Assembly: GCA_028023455.1 (NCBI GenBank)
Contig: JAQFVV010006197.1
Span: 18,971,254 to 19,035,253 of the forward strand
From: Epiperipatus broadwayi
Taxonomy: Eukaryota > Onychophora > Udeonychophora > Euonychophora > Peripatidae
Direction: 5' to 3'
Length of the DNA: 64,000 bases
The translations under genes and the position numbers were made by a program. Below, piece by piece: positions 42,701 through 52,160 of the stretch (position 1 is the first letter of the stretch; each line of letters opens with the position of its first letter). The notes under the pieces are model-generated. The model saw only the letters and a list, made by a program, of their open reading frames with translations, did no database searches and was not told where the DNA came from.

Positions 42701-45700
42701 ATATTAGATGGAGGATCAAACAAAATGTTCCAGTGCAGAACAATGGTTGAATAATAAATGGTATTCCTCAAAACTTATGGTTCAATAGAATACAAAGTTA
42801 AATATTTGTATCACTGGACTGATTCTCTAAAGCATTAATATCGCGCATCCGCTTTTCATAGTAAAAGGATTAGCTAAAATCTTTTGGATTACGTTATTTG
42901 TAGTTAAATAAATTTAGAACGGAAGAAACTATTGTTGTTTAAGTGCTAAGAATCAGCATGACTCCAGGCGATAATATGAACGGCATTTTGCATATGAAGT
43001 CAAAACTAAAACAGCCTTATTTTCAAATAGACAAACTTGAAATAGTAAATCTTTTAAAAAAAATAGATAACATTACTTATTAATTTCACAAATGAAAACG
43101 CAATAAATTTTCATATATCGAAAACAGACGAATTCAAGTAAATATAAAAAAAAATTGGAATATTTTATTAGTTTATTTCAAATGACTGACAAATTCAGTG
43201 ATTATGTTGTATCTTGTCAAAGACAATAAATAATCAAATAGTTCATTGCTAGCGGATATATAGGGATACTATCTACGAATCTTGAGCTCAAGAATGTCAT
43301 TCTACCACTATACCAAACCACACGCGGCTCCTAAAACGAATATCATCAACAGAATACACTGTAAATTAAAAAGAAACAATTAAGTGAATAGAGCAAAAGA
43401 TTCTAAAAAAAATTGCTGAAAATATAGGTCTTCAAAAACAAATTGTATGAATGTGAGAAATTTTTAGAATTCATAAGCATGAGTGACAAACTATTAAAAT
43501 CAGTATCCTCCTTAATTCCAAGTGATATAATCTCATAAAGATTAAATAGAAATATATATATACTGAAGATGCATATTTGTAAGTCTTTGATACAATTAAT
43601 ATTAATGTATGTGCATGAAACTTGGACAATATCTAAAAGGGATGCGCAGAAATTGAGAACAATGTTAGTGAATGATTAATGCGATGAAAAATATGATTCG
43701 TATTATGAACCTAGTACCTTGGCTAAAATGAAAATCAAAAGAATTAAATGGATACGTCATTTTATAAGGTCATTGGGGGGGGGGGATGATTAAGAATAAT
43801 TATAGAAAAATTCCGTTTAGGAAAAAAACAAATAGACCATCCAAAAGTATAATTTTGTGATGATGATAATAATAAAAGCAACAATGATAATAATTCATCT
43901 GAATTTCAATTTGTAAAAGGTTATGTTCTACAGCCTAGGTGCAAGTCTAACATAATACATGGTAAAAGAGATCAGAAGCTATCTATATTCAATGTCATTG
44001 TGCATGCGAACATATTTATAATGTACATTATCTGTAAAAAATTATTATAGTTAAGTATATTTATAAAATATTATATGTTAGTTATGTACATTTATATCAT
44101 TGTTATTTTGTTTTGTGATTATCACATGATCACAACCATTGCTACATCTTGAAAAATATTGTAAAAACCTTATAGAACCTCCATTAATGTATGTAAGTCA
44201 GACTGACTTAACATATGCTTTTAAATTTAAACAGATTTGATTATCTATGAAAATCATCAAAAGAGAAATTTTACCAAGCTGTTTTCAATTCATCTTTTAA
44301 TTATTTCACCATTTGTATATATAAAATGGTTGTGAAGCCATTTGAAGTAAGAGGCCATATCCAACCCAGTTCCATCACACCCACCAGTCATAAATTAGCT
44401 GGGCTTACATCTTTTCTGCACAGGAACCAACAGCTGTGTATATTGGATGCAGACAGGAAGACAAATTTAATACTATACAGAGAGGGTTTACTGAAGATGG
44501 GGTTCAAACAAAGGCTGATCGGCAGAAGGATTATACAGTTCAATAATACAGTGACCAAAAATACACTTAATGAAAATATACACAGGCTGCTGCTGCCATA
44601 CATTCCTAATTTACATAATAAATTTTATGAAATTTTTAATAGACAGTTTCAATTAACTTTTCGCACCCCTTCCAGTTCTAACAGATTGCTTAACAACACT
44701 AAAGATAAATTAGCACTGTCTCAAACACCTCAAGCCTTTTATAATATTGCATGCACTCATGAAAATTGTAGAGCCTCATATTATGGGAGAGCAAGGCAGC
44801 AATAGAAACCAGATTACAGCAACATAAATACACATATATTAAAGCTTAATCAGATCCATCACGTTATTTAATTTTTGCAATGCATCAAAAAATAACTGGA
44901 CACCAGTGTGAACCTCAAGATGTCAGCCTGGTCTGCAAAGAGATTTGCATATCATTAATTCACTTGGAGCTTTGATAATGAGAGCACGTCTCTTGAAAGC
45001 GTTCGCAGAATAGTTTAATTTTATTTTGTTTTAAGCATAAAATAGCTTTGCGTTCAGGTGCAATAGCGCCTATATTATTTTTACAAGTAGATTTTTCACG
45101 CAAAGTTTTTGAATTATTTTTGAATTACAACATTTGTATATATATATCAATACAATATATGGTAAAAGAATAAAGCTAAATTAATAAACGTAAAAAAAAG
45201 TATAATTCAAAATATAATATTTGAATTAAATTTCTCAAATTTTACGAACTGCCTCTGAGTTTATAAATATTCTATATAAATTCCAGACAACATTCATTAA
45301 TATTTAGTTGAGTTTGAAGTTAATAAAATAGATTTAATTCTAAGGCAGTATGTAATTTGCTTTTACTGAATTTTATATATGTAAATAGAGGGATTTAAAC
45401 TCAGAATTTTTCAGTCTATTCATCTTCCACTTTATCTCAAGCAACCAATACACATGATCACACACATGTGAAAAAGATATACAATCCCCAATATATGTAT
45501 TTCATGCAGAATCAGCACCCATCAGCTGCCTCATATCATAATCTCCCTCACATATATACAATCAGTGCTCAGTTTATATTAAGATAATAATTCTTCAAAC
45601 TTTAATGGACAGGCTTCAATCTTCTCATTCTTCTAACTATCTGGCCCAACTACTGAGTGCTAGTCCTACAGGAAGTATATTGGGGATTGTACATATTTTT

Positions 45701-48050
45701 TGTACATCAGTTGCTGAGATAGTGGATGGAGAAAAAATTGTGATAATATTTGAAATAGTTGTTACAGAAGTTTATTCATGATAATACAGAGACTTAGGCA
45801 TTTGAAACGAAGAATGATTTTAAATAAAAGTTCCATTTTGAATACAGTGTCTTTGGAAGTGCTGTAAGGAATTTTATAAAATAGACAATAAGATACAATA
45901 CTATGAGATTTTTTTTATTTTTGATCAAAAGCTTCTTAACTGCTATATTTACAGCATCCCAATTCAAAGGATAATCTTAGTTTCTTTTAAACTATAAAGA
46001 ATTTCATTTAGAAATTAATGTTTAAAAAATTCCAGATGCTTTATCAGAAAATAATGGAAGAAAAAATTTGAATAATGATAGGCTAGAATAGATATCATCT
46101 TGAAAAAATGGCCCTTTTTACTTGTCTTAGTAATTTTTTAGTATTGAAGTACAGCATATATTGTAATCTGTGGTTGTTCTATTTTAAATTCAAAGAATAT
46201 CTTTACTTTGTCAAAATGCAGTCAGGACAATGAACTTAAAAGTTATGAGATGAAAGCTAAAGCTTTTAGAAAGATGTATCAAACCTGTGAGGTCAAAAGA
46301 AGTATGACCATACTAGGATTGAGCCAGTACTACAGTTAATATAAAAATAATATTGATACCAACGGGAAGTCAAGAAGTCTGAAGGATTAAATTTAGAGAA
46401 ACTATTATATAAAAAAAAATGAATATGAATATTGAATACTGGAAAACATAAGATCTTTCAAATAAAATCAACCTACATGCCAAGAGATGTGTGTGTGGCA
46501 AAACAATGAGATTGGAGATGTCCAAAGCCATCTCGTAGTTCAGATGCAAGTCCCATTCCTGTCAGCAAAAGGGTTTCCTTCGAAAGGAGACCTGCTTGAC
46601 AGCTCCAGAATCACATTCGTTTTGAAAGCCTTAGTATGAGCCAGGTTCAGGAATGAAGCATGCTTAGGTAGATTATTTCCATTTCTTTAGTTTGCCCATT
46701 TAGGAGGAGTTCACTTTGGACATCTCCAGTATTTAAGGATTGACCAATCAAGTATTTCGGAAAGCAAAAAAAAGAATGTAGACACAAGATACCAAGTACT
46801 ACACAGTATTGCAGATATCAGTCAAATAACCTTATTAACATTAATATATAGGTATACCATCCTACATGTTACTACGCTACAAAAAAAAAAAAAAGAAAAA
46901 ATCCATTATAAAATGAATAAAAAACCCTTTTTCCTTAAGGGTATTGAATTAATTTAGATGCGGGTATTATACCAGCATTTTATTCTTAGCATGAGTAATT
47001 ATTAATAGCTATCATCATTGAACTATTCACATAGATCTGATTCTTACTGAATATTTAAATCTATGAAAAAGATCGCATGGTACCTCTCTATTCCAAAGAT
47101 TAAATTAGAAGTGTATATAACTATTGGTCTTCTAATGCGTAATTAATTAATACATATCTGGTTTGATTAAGTATACATATATAATGAATATAATCTAACT
47201 TATTTACAAACGAGTTCCGCCTTACATAGCAGGGTGAGAATAAAATTTAAAGAAAAAATTGTTTTGAACTTATTTTAATTTCTATCATCCAACTTCTCAT
47301 TTATATATATATATATATTCCACATCACCAACTAACTAACAAATAAACTTTTCGATTTTGTAGATACGCTAACATTACATTAATATATGAAGATATTAAA
47401 AATTAATTTTTACGGCGGCAACCCTGTAATGTTATATTTGTGTGTTTTTGTATAGCATCAATCTCATGAAGCAGGTGACCTAGTGCTAACTGTGATAAGT
47501 TTTGGAAACATCAGGAAAGGATGCTATTGTATGAAAACTGATTTATTTGGGTTTCAAAAATTAACAGATCCTTAGAATAAGTCGCACCATACACACATAC
47601 ATATATAAAATAAAATACCCATTATAGATTAATTATTGCAATAATAACAAATAAAATAACTATTCAATTGCAACTGAAAATGTTTATAAAAATAACTGAA
47701 AGTACTTCTGTTCTTGCATAATTGTTATTACAAATATTGTCACTGTTTAATTAGTTTATTTATATATGTGTGTTCTAATGAAAAGCAGGTTTGTTAGTGT
47801 GGGAAGTCTTGCAATCTTATTCATTAAAGTACAATAAATATGGAAATTATTACTTACCAAACAAACTATAGACAACTCCAAAAATCAAGCACATGGCACA
47901 GATGACTGAAGTTGCAATTTCATAATGGTAATCCCAGTATTCACAACGTGTATCATAGGCGGACTTATTCAAAGACCTTGATGTAGCAGTATCATGGTCC
48001 ATATTCTGCACCATGGACTGTGCCTGTGCAGCACTAACATGTCGCCCCAT
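27605..48050 (-). CDS. TMEM198: TMEM198, seven-pass membrane protein (complete, 4 coding exons)
   Basis: Coding exons on the - strand are 48050-47858, 36199-35636, 32333-32164 and 27748-27605. Spliced, they give 1071 bases, 356 residues plus TGA, close to the human length of about 360. All three introns are GT-AG (11.7, 3.3 and 4.4 kb). The first exon gives a polar N-terminus with YDTRCEYWDYHYEIATSVIC and the start of the first membrane helix. The large exon opens GYRCFKAVMFLTGF and carries the remaining helices, including LVQYVGLFMTGFHLGLFVGV and QPVCWFSWLIFSIWPFMLL; this is the DUF4203/TMEM198 fold. The third exon is basic (AKKRRKMNVQRIRTRES) and the last begins SYIQSLQ and is Ser/Thr-rich; both are cytoplasmic tail. 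In vertebrates TMEM198 is a plasma-membrane and vesicle protein reported to promote LRP6 phosphorylation and Wnt signalling; that role here is by homology only. Confidence 0.95.
28390..29260 (+). mobile_element. Degenerate LINE (RT to C-terminus) in TMEM198 intron 3, antisense to the gene
   Basis: Broken + strand frames show ATGGKSDAFEMKTDVKQ near 28415-28468 (the block before RT motif B), then LQYGDYAIFVSSKDN near 28587-28634 (the YADD box, with A to G and the second D to Y), then KKKKTKVL near 28697-28722. A MNNGRLPNRMF stretch near 29143-29176 matches the RMDNxRLPKxxFY block near the ORF end. The same family occurs in reverse at 52480-54850. Stops and frameshifts are throughout. Confidence 0.6.
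30155..30240 (+). repeat. SINE-like fragment (family B)
   Basis: It shares GGTTAGTTACTTGAGAGATC and a GATGTTTGAGCACC context with 17745-17835, and weaker similarity with 31925-31990 (GTTACTTGAGATATCATTAT then CTCAAGCGCTGAAAGTGTCA). Confidence 0.4.
30460..30800. repeat. Two diverged direct repeats of about 150 bp
   Basis: Shared blocks such as GTTTTCATTTCATAGTTTAA, then a TTTAAATTGTTTG(T)GATTTGTTTCATTAA block, occur in the same order in 30470-30560 and 30620-30795. The copies are diverged and interrupted. Confidence 0.4.
31020..31275. repeat. Two tRNA-derived SINEs side by side (C on -, A on +)
   Basis: 31020-31115 on the - strand has the family C head (TAGTGCAGTGGTAGTAGAAT). 31150-31275 on the + strand has a family A body: GGTTCCAGGATCGATTTTGG, a B-box-like run, and the tail CTCCCAAGCAATAAAGCCAT. 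The family A body and tail recur at 50915-51030 (+) and 60590-60720 (-). Confidence 0.6.
32164..32333 (-). CDS. TMEM198: TMEM198 exon 3, basic cytoplasmic segment
   Basis: The acceptor CTCTTTAG precedes TAATGG and the donor is GTTAGT. With the split codon from exon 2 it reads L-MVAKKRRKMNVQRIRTRES and ends NGDIISQ. Human TMEM198 has a comparable basic RRRVQLMRIRQQE segment followed by FNGDVLSPSYIQS. It uses phase 1 entry and phase 0 exit. Confidence 0.92.
32334..33360. other. TMEM198: TMEM198 intron 2, proximal part
   Basis: AT-rich intron sequence; no element recognised. Confidence 0.4.
33365..33513 (+). repeat. Two diverged tandem units, about 90-bp period
   Basis: TAGAACTATCAATTATG ... 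GGTCAGATATTAAAGTAGTG at 33366-33418 recurs as CAGAACCATCAATTATG ... GGACAGATATTGAAGTAGCA at 33456-33507. They lie in TMEM198 intron 2. Confidence 0.65.
33514..35635. other. TMEM198: TMEM198 intron 2, remainder
   Basis: AT-rich sequence. Around 34080-34330 it is somewhat less AT-biased and may be retroelement debris, but no motif can be named. Confidence 0.35.
35636..36199 (-). CDS. TMEM198: TMEM198 exon 2, main membrane domain
   Basis: The acceptor TTTTTTAG precedes GGTATCGTTG and the donor is GTAAGTAC. Its 564 bases carry most membrane helices, colinear with animal TMEM198 (for example DLLPIEGNAGVALGAGILFG, VDYFIEKF, CWFSWLIFSIWP). Open frames on the other strand over this exon are shadows. 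Confidence 0.96.
36631..37795. mobile_element. Non-autonomous DNA transposon, pogo/Tigger-like ends, TA target duplication
   Basis: The left end CAGCTGGGTCTTGTTTTACG at 36631 and the right end ...AGAGACCCAGGTG at 37795 are inverted repeats (CAGCTGGGTCT against CACCTGGGTCT). TA dinucleotides at 36629-36630 and 37796-37797 flank the element. Sub-terminal GCGAT-containing blocks also match in inverted orientation. Starting with CAG and duplicating TA is typical of the pogo/Tigger branch of Tc1/mariner. The interior has no transposase ORF. It sits in TMEM198 intron 1. Confidence 0.75.
38231..38409. repeat. Foldback/MITE-like element with about 45-bp inverted ends
   Basis: The left end TATTAGGTATTAGATCTGCT at 38229 matches in reverse the right end GGGCAGCAGGTCTAATACTA at 38388-38406. 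The inner parts (GCTGTATTAAAAAGTGAG against GTGACTTTTTAATATGG) also pair. It is in TMEM198 intron 1. Confidence 0.6.
39500..39670. repeat. Dispersed repeat D, copy 2
   Basis: CAGTTACTGGTATACCGCTC, then AAATTTGCAAAATTTAATG and TTTTTTGTTTGTTTGTTTAC, align with 21600-21830 and 61970-62090. Confidence 0.55.
39847..39913 (-). ncRNA. Hammerhead ribozyme motif, decayed copy
   Basis: On the - strand the core CTGATGA is 39891-39885 and TTGGATGAAT follows the cleavage triplet GTC. The GAAAC element is altered to AAAAG, so the invariant G12 is lost and the copy should be inactive. Confidence 0.6.
40179..40237 (+). ncRNA. Hammerhead ribozyme motif, tandem copy 1
   Basis: Core CTGATGA 40194-40200, GAAAC 40214-40218, GTC 40221-40223. 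Stem I ATCCAA 40179-40184 pairs with TTGGAT 40232-40237, and TTCTGA with TGGGGA has one G-G mismatch. Stem II is weakened (ATC/GCT). Predicted cleavage is after 40223. Confidence 0.65.
40317..40376 (+). ncRNA. Hammerhead ribozyme motif, tandem copy 2 (mutated core)
   Basis: The core reads TTGATGA at 40332-40338 (the invariant C3 is T), GAAAC at 40352-40356 and GTC at 40359-40361. The outer half of stem I (ATCCAA) is missing upstream, where it is replaced by the junction TACTGTACGGTTCCTGA. The two GTC sites are 138 nt apart. Confidence 0.6.
40470..43250. other. TMEM198: TMEM198 intron 1, middle part
   Basis: AT-rich sequence. An open frame at 41080-41355 (+) has mixed composition but no recognised domain. 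A short G+C-richer patch lies at 42475-42530. No element is supported. Confidence 0.35.
43255..43330 (-). repeat. tRNA-derived SINE (family C), best-preserved head
   Basis: On the - strand: GTTTGGTATAGTGGTAGAAT, then ACATTCTTGAGCTCAAGATT. TGGTATAGTGG fits the RNA polymerase III A box, and the layout is that of a tRNA 5' half. Confidence 0.6.
43570..43800 (+). mobile_element. Degenerate RTE-type LINE 3' fragment
   Basis: The broken frame gives LMYVHETWTISKRDAQKLRT and then KRIKWIRHFIRSL, corresponding to LTYGSETWTLxxxxxxRLRxxE...KLKWxGHxxR downstream of the RT domain. It is related to the copy at 62163-62654. It lies in TMEM198 intron 1, antisense to the gene. Confidence 0.6.
44326..44990 (+). 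mobile_element. Penelope-like retroelement fragment (RT thumb/linker and GIY-YIG endonuclease, frameshifted)
   Basis: 44326-44805 is open for 159 residues. SHKLAGLTSFLHRNQ, then LLPYIPNLHNKFYEIFNR, then a LLNNTKDKLALSQ linker, lead into YNIACTHENC..ASYYGRAR, the start of a GIY-YIG nuclease with Y-Y-G in place of Y-I-G. A stop interrupts at 44803. The next frame continues with RLQQHKY, then MHQKITGHQCE, as in the R...EH...H...TGH part of the domain. The last stretch (about 44950-45020) reads SFDNESTSLESVRRIV before a stop. Penelope-like elements are retrotransposons with this RT plus GIY-YIG layout. Most of the RT is absent. It is in TMEM198 intron 1. Confidence 0.7.
45480..45691. repeat. Inverted-repeat element with ACAATCCCCAATATA ends
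   Basis: TACAATCCCCAATATATG at 45480-45497 and AGTATATTGGGGATTGTA at 45674-45691 are inverted repeats. The left side and its flank (ATTTCATGCAGAATCA, CACATGTG) match 59770-59825, where ACACACATATGTCG and CCAATATACGTATTTCATGC occur. This is a dispersed foldback or MITE-like family. Confidence 0.6.
46514..46727. repeat. 214-bp G+C-richer segment with 14-bp perfect inverted ends
   Basis: GGAGATGTCCAAAG at 46514-46527 is the exact reverse complement of CTTTGGACATCTCC at 46714-46727. The interior is much less AT-rich than its surroundings and contains a compact hairpin GGTTTCCTTCGAAAGGAGACC-like sequence around 46571-46591. Class unknown; it could be a young MITE or a structured RNA unit. It is in TMEM198 intron 1. 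Confidence 0.6.
46728..47857. other. TMEM198: TMEM198 intron 1, 5' part
   Basis: AT-rich with a poly-A tract at 46881-46900. No element is recognised. The donor GTAAGTAA of intron 1 is at 47857-47850. Confidence 0.4.
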
Positions 48051-48145
48051 CTTACTACTCTCTCTAGCAGAGACAGGAAGAATGCCAAGTTAATAGATGT
48101 CTGATAAAGACGATATGTGAGAAGACATAACTATGGTCTTGGAAA
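47858..48145 (-). CDS. TMEM198: TMEM198 first coding exon with short 5' UTR
   Basis: The ATG is 48050-48048 and 193 coding bases end at 47858, followed by GTAAGTAA. The exon probably begins at 48145, after TTCTTTTTAG, so the 95 bases before the ATG are 5' UTR and an upstream non-coding exon and promoter lie at higher coordinates. The coding part starts MGRHVSAAQAQSMVQ. The first ATG of the exon in this frame was chosen. Confidence 0.9.
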
Positions 48146-49315
48146 CTAAAAAGAAAAAAAGTAGTCGGTTATGAATTATGAATGAATCTAGTAATATTTA
48201 ATAGAAACAAAAAATAAAAGTAACATAAAACAAATTATCATCTGATAATTCCCCAGTCTAATTTGAAAATTATTTTTTCATTTTATCCTTATATATTTAT
48301 ATTCCTTTATGGGATATTTGTCAGTTTATTGTATTTTTTGATTTACTTTTTTATTTATTATTCTCTCTCATTCTCTCTACCTAGAATTAATCTAACTCTC
48401 CAAAATTTAATTTCTGTATTTCCTACAGTTGCATCCAAAATGTCATTATATATATGTAATAATTCATCCTTTTATATAAATGCACATACTCTCATATATT
48501 AATTTTTATGATCACTATCATACATTTTATTTATTTATTTATTTGAAACTGATGAATATAGACTCCATTAAATATTTAGATAATAATAGTATATATATCA
48601 GTGATGAAGCATGACTTTTTTAGGAATGGAAGGACACTTCTTTTTTTTTATAATGTTTTTATTTCACTTGCCACAACAATTTTTACATAAACCTTTTAAC
48701 ATTCTTAAAAGTATCAACTGTAAATTAGATCTTAGCATTGTTTGAACTTCTTATAATCAACCAAGAATGCATTAGTCAAATTCATTCTTTGGATATATAT
48801 ATATAAATAATTCAACTGTTGGTAAAAAAAATTAAAAGTGAATTTTTTAAATTGAATTTTAATTAAAACTTTTGAAAGTTTTAGTGAATTTTTCTATGGA
48901 AGCATTCATTCCATTTAACACATGGATGCTTCATCCCTGATATATATATAAATAGTGAAACGGTCTCATTGAATAGTTGTTAACAAAGCTATTGACCATT
49001 CTCAAGATATAAACTTCAAATCTAAACCAAGTAAAAATTTAAAATTATTTCAACTTCTAAGAAGGCTTGGCATTTTTTTTTTTTTTAAATAACCAGTCTA
49101 CAGACAAATAACCATTTATCACTAAATGATTCTCTGGTTAATTTTAGCTAAAGGATAAACAAGCAGATTCTCAACATGCTTGGTAGCTATTGTTTGCCCT
49201 TTCATTACAGAGAGATGCTGAGGAGACCCCTGATTTGCAATGGTATATTAAAGACTATGTTATATTTTTATTAATATATAATATTAGATGCTTTTTTTAA
49301 TGATAATTTATGATC
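48146..49315. other. Region upstream of TMEM198 coding exon 1
   Basis: It should contain the rest of the TMEM198 5' transcript or its first intron. No promoter, TATA box in context or upstream exon can be supported. TA and poly-T tracts are common. Confidence 0.35.
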
Positions 49316-49319
49316 TAAA

Positions 49320-49560
49320 CCAATAAACATCACATGACTATCTCCTCTTATGCTTGTGTATAACTGTTGTTAAAAGAGGTAAAACTCGCTATATATTTTT
49401 TGCCACACATAGCAAGCTAGAGTAATCAATGGATGCCAGAAGGCTTGTGCATAAAATCCCCATCTAGTGCCTACTCATCCAATATCCCCAGACTAGTTTC
49501 TGGCTTATGGCCTTCATCAGTGAGGAGCCTCAGATCCGAGGCTCCATGTATATGTATCAT
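49320..49560 (-). mobile_element. Hammerhead element, single copy
   Basis: On the + strand, AACCAATAAACATCACATGA opens the unit (the arm end seen at 2931), followed by diverged arm sequence and then the reverse complement of the hammerhead body. This is a 5'-arm plus ribozyme arrangement without the second arm. Confidence 0.7.
49477..49535 (-). ncRNA. Hammerhead ribozyme motif (- strand)
   Basis: On the - strand: core CTGATGA 49520-49514, GAAAC around 49500-49496, GTC 49493-49491, followed by TGGGGATATTGGAT. The proximal stem I TCCTCA/TGGGGA and stem II GGC/GCC are kept. The outer half of stem I has a mismatch (ATCTGA against TTGGAT). The core is intact, so activity is possible. Confidence 0.7.
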
Positions 49561-50900
49561 TATATAACCACAAAGCTTTAATAATGCCATTGAGTAGCCT
49601 TTCTTCACTTTTCTGTTTAGTAAGTTACATTTTGTGGTTTTGTATTATTCAATGCAAACACATTCAATAATTTAGAATCCTACATTTTCTTGATAACCTT
49701 TCACCTCAAAAATTAATACTTTTAATGTTAAATTGGATTTTTTTTCCATTTTACTTTTTCATTTATTAATATACTGCATTTATTCCTTATATCATGCATG
49801 AAAAAGACAACTTATTTGCTATTACACTTCATTATCTATAGATTGAAAAAACTGGATTACATTCAGGGAAACAATCCTACTGGTAATAGATAGATAATAG
49901 TTGAAATGCTAATAGAACATTATCTTTCTACAAAAATGAAGATAAGTTTGATATTAACAGTAAATATCTATTCATTGGATTACATGTTCTACTTAATCTA
50001 GTTACGACATTTTTCACAAATATATTTTTCTTCATGATTATTTGCTCTTTATAACAGATTTCAAAGATGTGACTTATTTCTTGACTAATATTATTTTATG
50101 CATATCTAAAAAAAGAATACCAAAAAATATTTGGCATAATTAAATCAGCTCTGTGAAGTATACATATTGAAATTGAGCAATCAGAAATCACTCTAAGAAT
50201 ACTGAAGACCTCACTTTTCTTATCCTTCATAAAAGTTTATGAAATATAAATTAGAAAATACATATTTAGAACCCCAACAATTTTGAGTCCAAAAGATATA
50301 TATCATTTAGATTGAAATTAATCTTGTCCATCAAAATATTAAGAAAAAAATTGTTTGATTTTGTTTTAGCTTTCACTATTTTTTAAATGGACATCTTAAT
50401 TAACATAATTCATTACCAGAAAGAAACTTTCATTAATAAAAAAAGTATTGTTTTCTGTATATTTCGGCAAACATCTTTACTCTGTAGTTTCTAAGATATT
50501 CAATTACTATTATACCTTTTTATTATTAAAATTTATTTATTTGAATGAAGATTGCGATCAAAATTGCCATCATGTGCGAATTAGCAGAACGATGGCTGCT
50601 AGAACTAAATGTTTTATTCTAATACATGTATATCATGATCTCTCAGACAATTAAGCTTTCAATTATTATTAAACAAAATCCTTAATTTCTTTGAAAAGCA
50701 ATAATTTTAGTAATTATATTTATGATCTATGCTTTTTAATGAATTCTAAATTTTGCTATTTTATTATGATACTTATTTCTTGTTTATTTAATGATTTATC
50801 AACGCATTTTCTTAGCAAGGCGGGTACCACTAGTCTGAATAAATTTTGAGTTTGTGATTCTTTGATAATGCACAACTTTTTTTTGTCTAGAGCAAGAGTT
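49561..50900. other. Intergenic, no supported element
   Basis: AT-rich sequence; small ORFs such as 50448-50654 have no recognised domain. Confidence 0.35.
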
Positions 50901-50914
50901 GAATGGATTGAAAA

Positions 50915-51145
50915 ACAACAGAGCAATAGAATCTAAGAGCGTCCGATTTGAGATCGGAAGGTCCCAGGATCGATTCTAGCGTTCGAACTTCTAATGAACT
51001 CGCGAACAATAAAGTCATAAGCCCCCTTTTTTTTTCATATGTCATAGCATCGTCCGGGAGGCGAACCCACAACCGTCTGCAACCAACTACTTGCTTGCAA
51101 TGCGGCTGCGATGACCTCTCGGCTAACAACTATCCAAACAATCTT
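50915..51145. repeat. Two young tRNA-derived SINEs, tail to tail
   Basis: On the + strand (50915-51030): AGAGCGTCCGATTTGAGATC, then GGTCCCAGGATCGATTCTAG, then a tail CGCGAACAATAAAGTCATAA (family A). On the - strand (51145-51035): GTTAGCCGAGAGGTCATCGC (A-box-like TAGCCGAGAGG), then GTGGGTTCGCCTCCCGG (B-box-like GGTTCGCCTCC). These are the least AT-rich and least decayed SINE heads in the window. Neither folds as a full functional tRNA that I can defend. An open frame across them on the - strand is incidental. Confidence 0.65.
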
Positions 51146-51149
51146 GCTA

Positions 51150-52085
51150 TTTCTTAAATAATAATACCAAGATATACATTTTCTTTTAACATAATTTTAA
51201 ATAACTCAAAAACAATTTTGAAATAAATTCAATAAATAATATTAAAAAGAAAAAATACATTATTCAATAACAATAAAACGTTTAAAAAAATGGTAATATT
51301 TAAAAGCAGCTCAATTTAAAATTTGTAAATACAATCTAAGCTCTTAATTATCCTTTTTTATGACTTTTTATCTTTAAATATTTACTACGTGAATCACTCG
51401 GTGATATCATTAACCTGATGACGGTAACTAGTTAAATAGCCGCTACACCTTTTGCCAGCAAATGGTTATATTAATAAAACATTTAACAATTTCACAGGTG
51501 ACGGTTATGAGACATACCTGTCTGCTTAACTAAATGGTCTGATTAAAATCTTAGGAGCAGATGGTAATAATATTTCAATTATTCAAATTTAAAGTATGAC
51601 GAACGTGATCCATAACTGAGCATATTTGATGTCTAACTATGATTTTCCTAATCCAGGCAATGATTTATTTGAGACACAAATGAAAGCACAGATGAGAAAT
51701 GATGTAAGGATTTCGAAGTGACTAGTATACATTAGAAAAGAAATTAATGGTTATTAAGTTTATCTAGGGAAAGAAAAATGGCATGATTATCTTTTTTATT
51801 GCATATATAAACACACAGGTCTCAAATATATATATTAAAACAATAAACATACGCATACTGCTGCATTACGCAACTAAATATCGATATCATTTGCATATTT
51901 ATAGATATAAATAGATGATCCATATTCAATTTGTAGATCCATAACATGATAGACTAAATTTTCTAGAATTTACTAAACTTCATCCAGAGCATAAAAAATA
52001 CTATTTAAATTTAATTAGAAATAATAAAATAACTGAATACTTTGGTGTTCAAGAAATCATGTGAGTCAATAAACAGAAATACAGG
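51150..52085. other. Intergenic, nothing certain
   Basis: 51380-51560 is locally less AT-rich (AACCTGATGACGGTAACTAG, then CAGGTGACGGTTATGAGACA) but no gene or element can be named. Confidence 0.3.
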
Positions 52086-52089
52086 CTGA

Positions 52090-52160
52090 ACTGTAATTGT
52101 AGACCTTGAGTTGTTCAGTGTGCCACTTTGCTATTATACCAAATTAGATAGGGCTAATTT
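52090..52160 (-). repeat. tRNA-derived SINE fragment (family C)
   Basis: The - strand carries TTTGGTATAATAGCAAAGTG, a decayed family C head, close to the LINE end at 52480. Confidence 0.4.

Noticed and set aside
44950-44995. Hammerhead-like string TTTGATAATGAGAGCACG ... GAAAGCGTTC
   Set aside because: The core is CTGATGA-like only with an insertion, flanks do not pair, and the same bases are better explained as the coding end of the Penelope-like ORF.
50887-51129. Open frame of 80 residues with a balanced composition (- strand)
   Set aside because: It lies across the two SINE heads, whose higher G+C explains the composition.
51035-51145. Possible genuine tRNA gene on the - strand
   Set aside because: A- and B-box-like sequences are present but I cannot draw a complete cloverleaf, and the body continues into a SINE-like tail.
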